Assembly: GCA_027366195.1 (NCBI GenBank) | Contig: DAHXKW010000029.1 | Span: 1-5,978, forward strand | Length of the DNA: 5,978 bases | Source: Alphaproteobacteria bacterium | GTDB lineage: Bacteria; Pseudomonadota; Alphaproteobacteria; G02398745; G023898745 | Direction: 5' to 3' | Part shown: positions 5,839-5,978 of the stretch, piece after piece | Layout of the letters: each line of letters starts with the position of its first letter | Numbering within the stretch: position 1 is the stretch's first letter | Position numbers and translations under genes: made by a program | The notes under the pieces: model-generated | The model's database searches: none | What the model saw: only the letters and a program-made list of their open reading frames with translations | Told to the model about the DNA's origin: nothing

Positions 5839-5978
5839 ACCTGATTTCCCATAAAATTATACCTAGGTTTTGGTGGGGAGCTCGATGTTCAAGGCACTCA
5901 AGATGTTCCGCTGTGATTTTGTGAGTTCTGTCAGGATGTAGCCATATCGACCCGTGTATTTCACTTTGGTCAGTGTCT
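5839..5978 (-). mobile_element. Insertion sequence, 3' end (right copy)
   Basis: This is the exact reverse complement of 2-141 with no mismatch over 140 bases, so the two copies are recent duplicates, exchange by gene conversion, or are the same repeat seen from two sides in an assembly. The element boundary is at 5839 (ACCTGATTTCCC inward from the flank). The two copies face each other with transposase 3' ends inward. Confidence 0.75.
5863..5978 (-). CDS. Transposase, C-terminal end only (right copy)
   Basis: On the minus strand this encodes the same C-terminal transposase peptide as the left copy, closing with TAG at 5863-5865. The rest lies beyond the window edge. Family assignment is tentative (IS4/IS1634-like DDE type), and no catalytic residue is visible. 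Confidence 0.6.
   Translation of the reverse strand, partial: TLTKVKYTGRYGYILTELTKSQRNILSALNIELPTKT

Noticed and set aside
1..5978. A composite transposon carrying cargo genes
   Set aside because: The interior holds core housekeeping genes (polA, argS, a tRNA) in host-like order and composition, not typical cargo; flanking IS copies or assembly ends explain the layout more simply.
1..5978. CRISPR array, toxin-antitoxin pair, defence island or phage genes
   Set aside because: No regularly spaced repeats, no small paired genes and no phage or defence domains were seen.

Overview
The window looks like a chromosomal piece of an AT-rich alphaproteobacterium, probably host-associated with many insertion sequences. 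The evidence is AT-biased codon use, an argS gene followed directly by a SPOR-domain membrane protein (a common alphaproteobacterial arrangement), a DNA polymerase I without a proofreading domain, and IS copies at both ends. The lineage is inferred. Holosporales or a similar order would fit, but nothing here proves it.

Layout. Positions 1-141 and 5839-5978 are the 3' ends of two copies of one insertion sequence. They are identical and in inverted orientation, and both transposase genes point inward. Just inside the left copy (142-225) is a short open tail, apparently the 3' end of a plus-strand gene cut by the IS. Next come polA (stop at 243, likely start at 2588) and, 14 bases upstream of it, tRNA-Leu(GAG) at 2603-2687. 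Both are on the minus strand and probably share one promoter near 2713-2742. From about 2743 to 3198 there is a gene-free stretch of roughly 450 bases with many hairpins. It includes a possible plus-strand small RNA (about 2831-3036) ending in a weak terminator, and a sharply GC-rich, GGA-repeat and palindrome segment (3071-3144). Then argS (start 3214) and a SPOR-domain gene (4965-5756) form a tight plus-strand operon. The IS at 5839 cuts off whatever followed; in relatives this is often nagZ and then scpA and scpB.

How the genes fit together. polA (repair and Okazaki fragment processing), argS and tRNA-Leu (translation) and the SPOR protein (septal peptidoglycan binding) are housekeeping functions. 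I see no new defence, secretion or biosynthetic system. The parts most worth a second look are the structured intergenic region and the identical inverted IS ends, which could equally mark contig ends at a repeat in a draft assembly.
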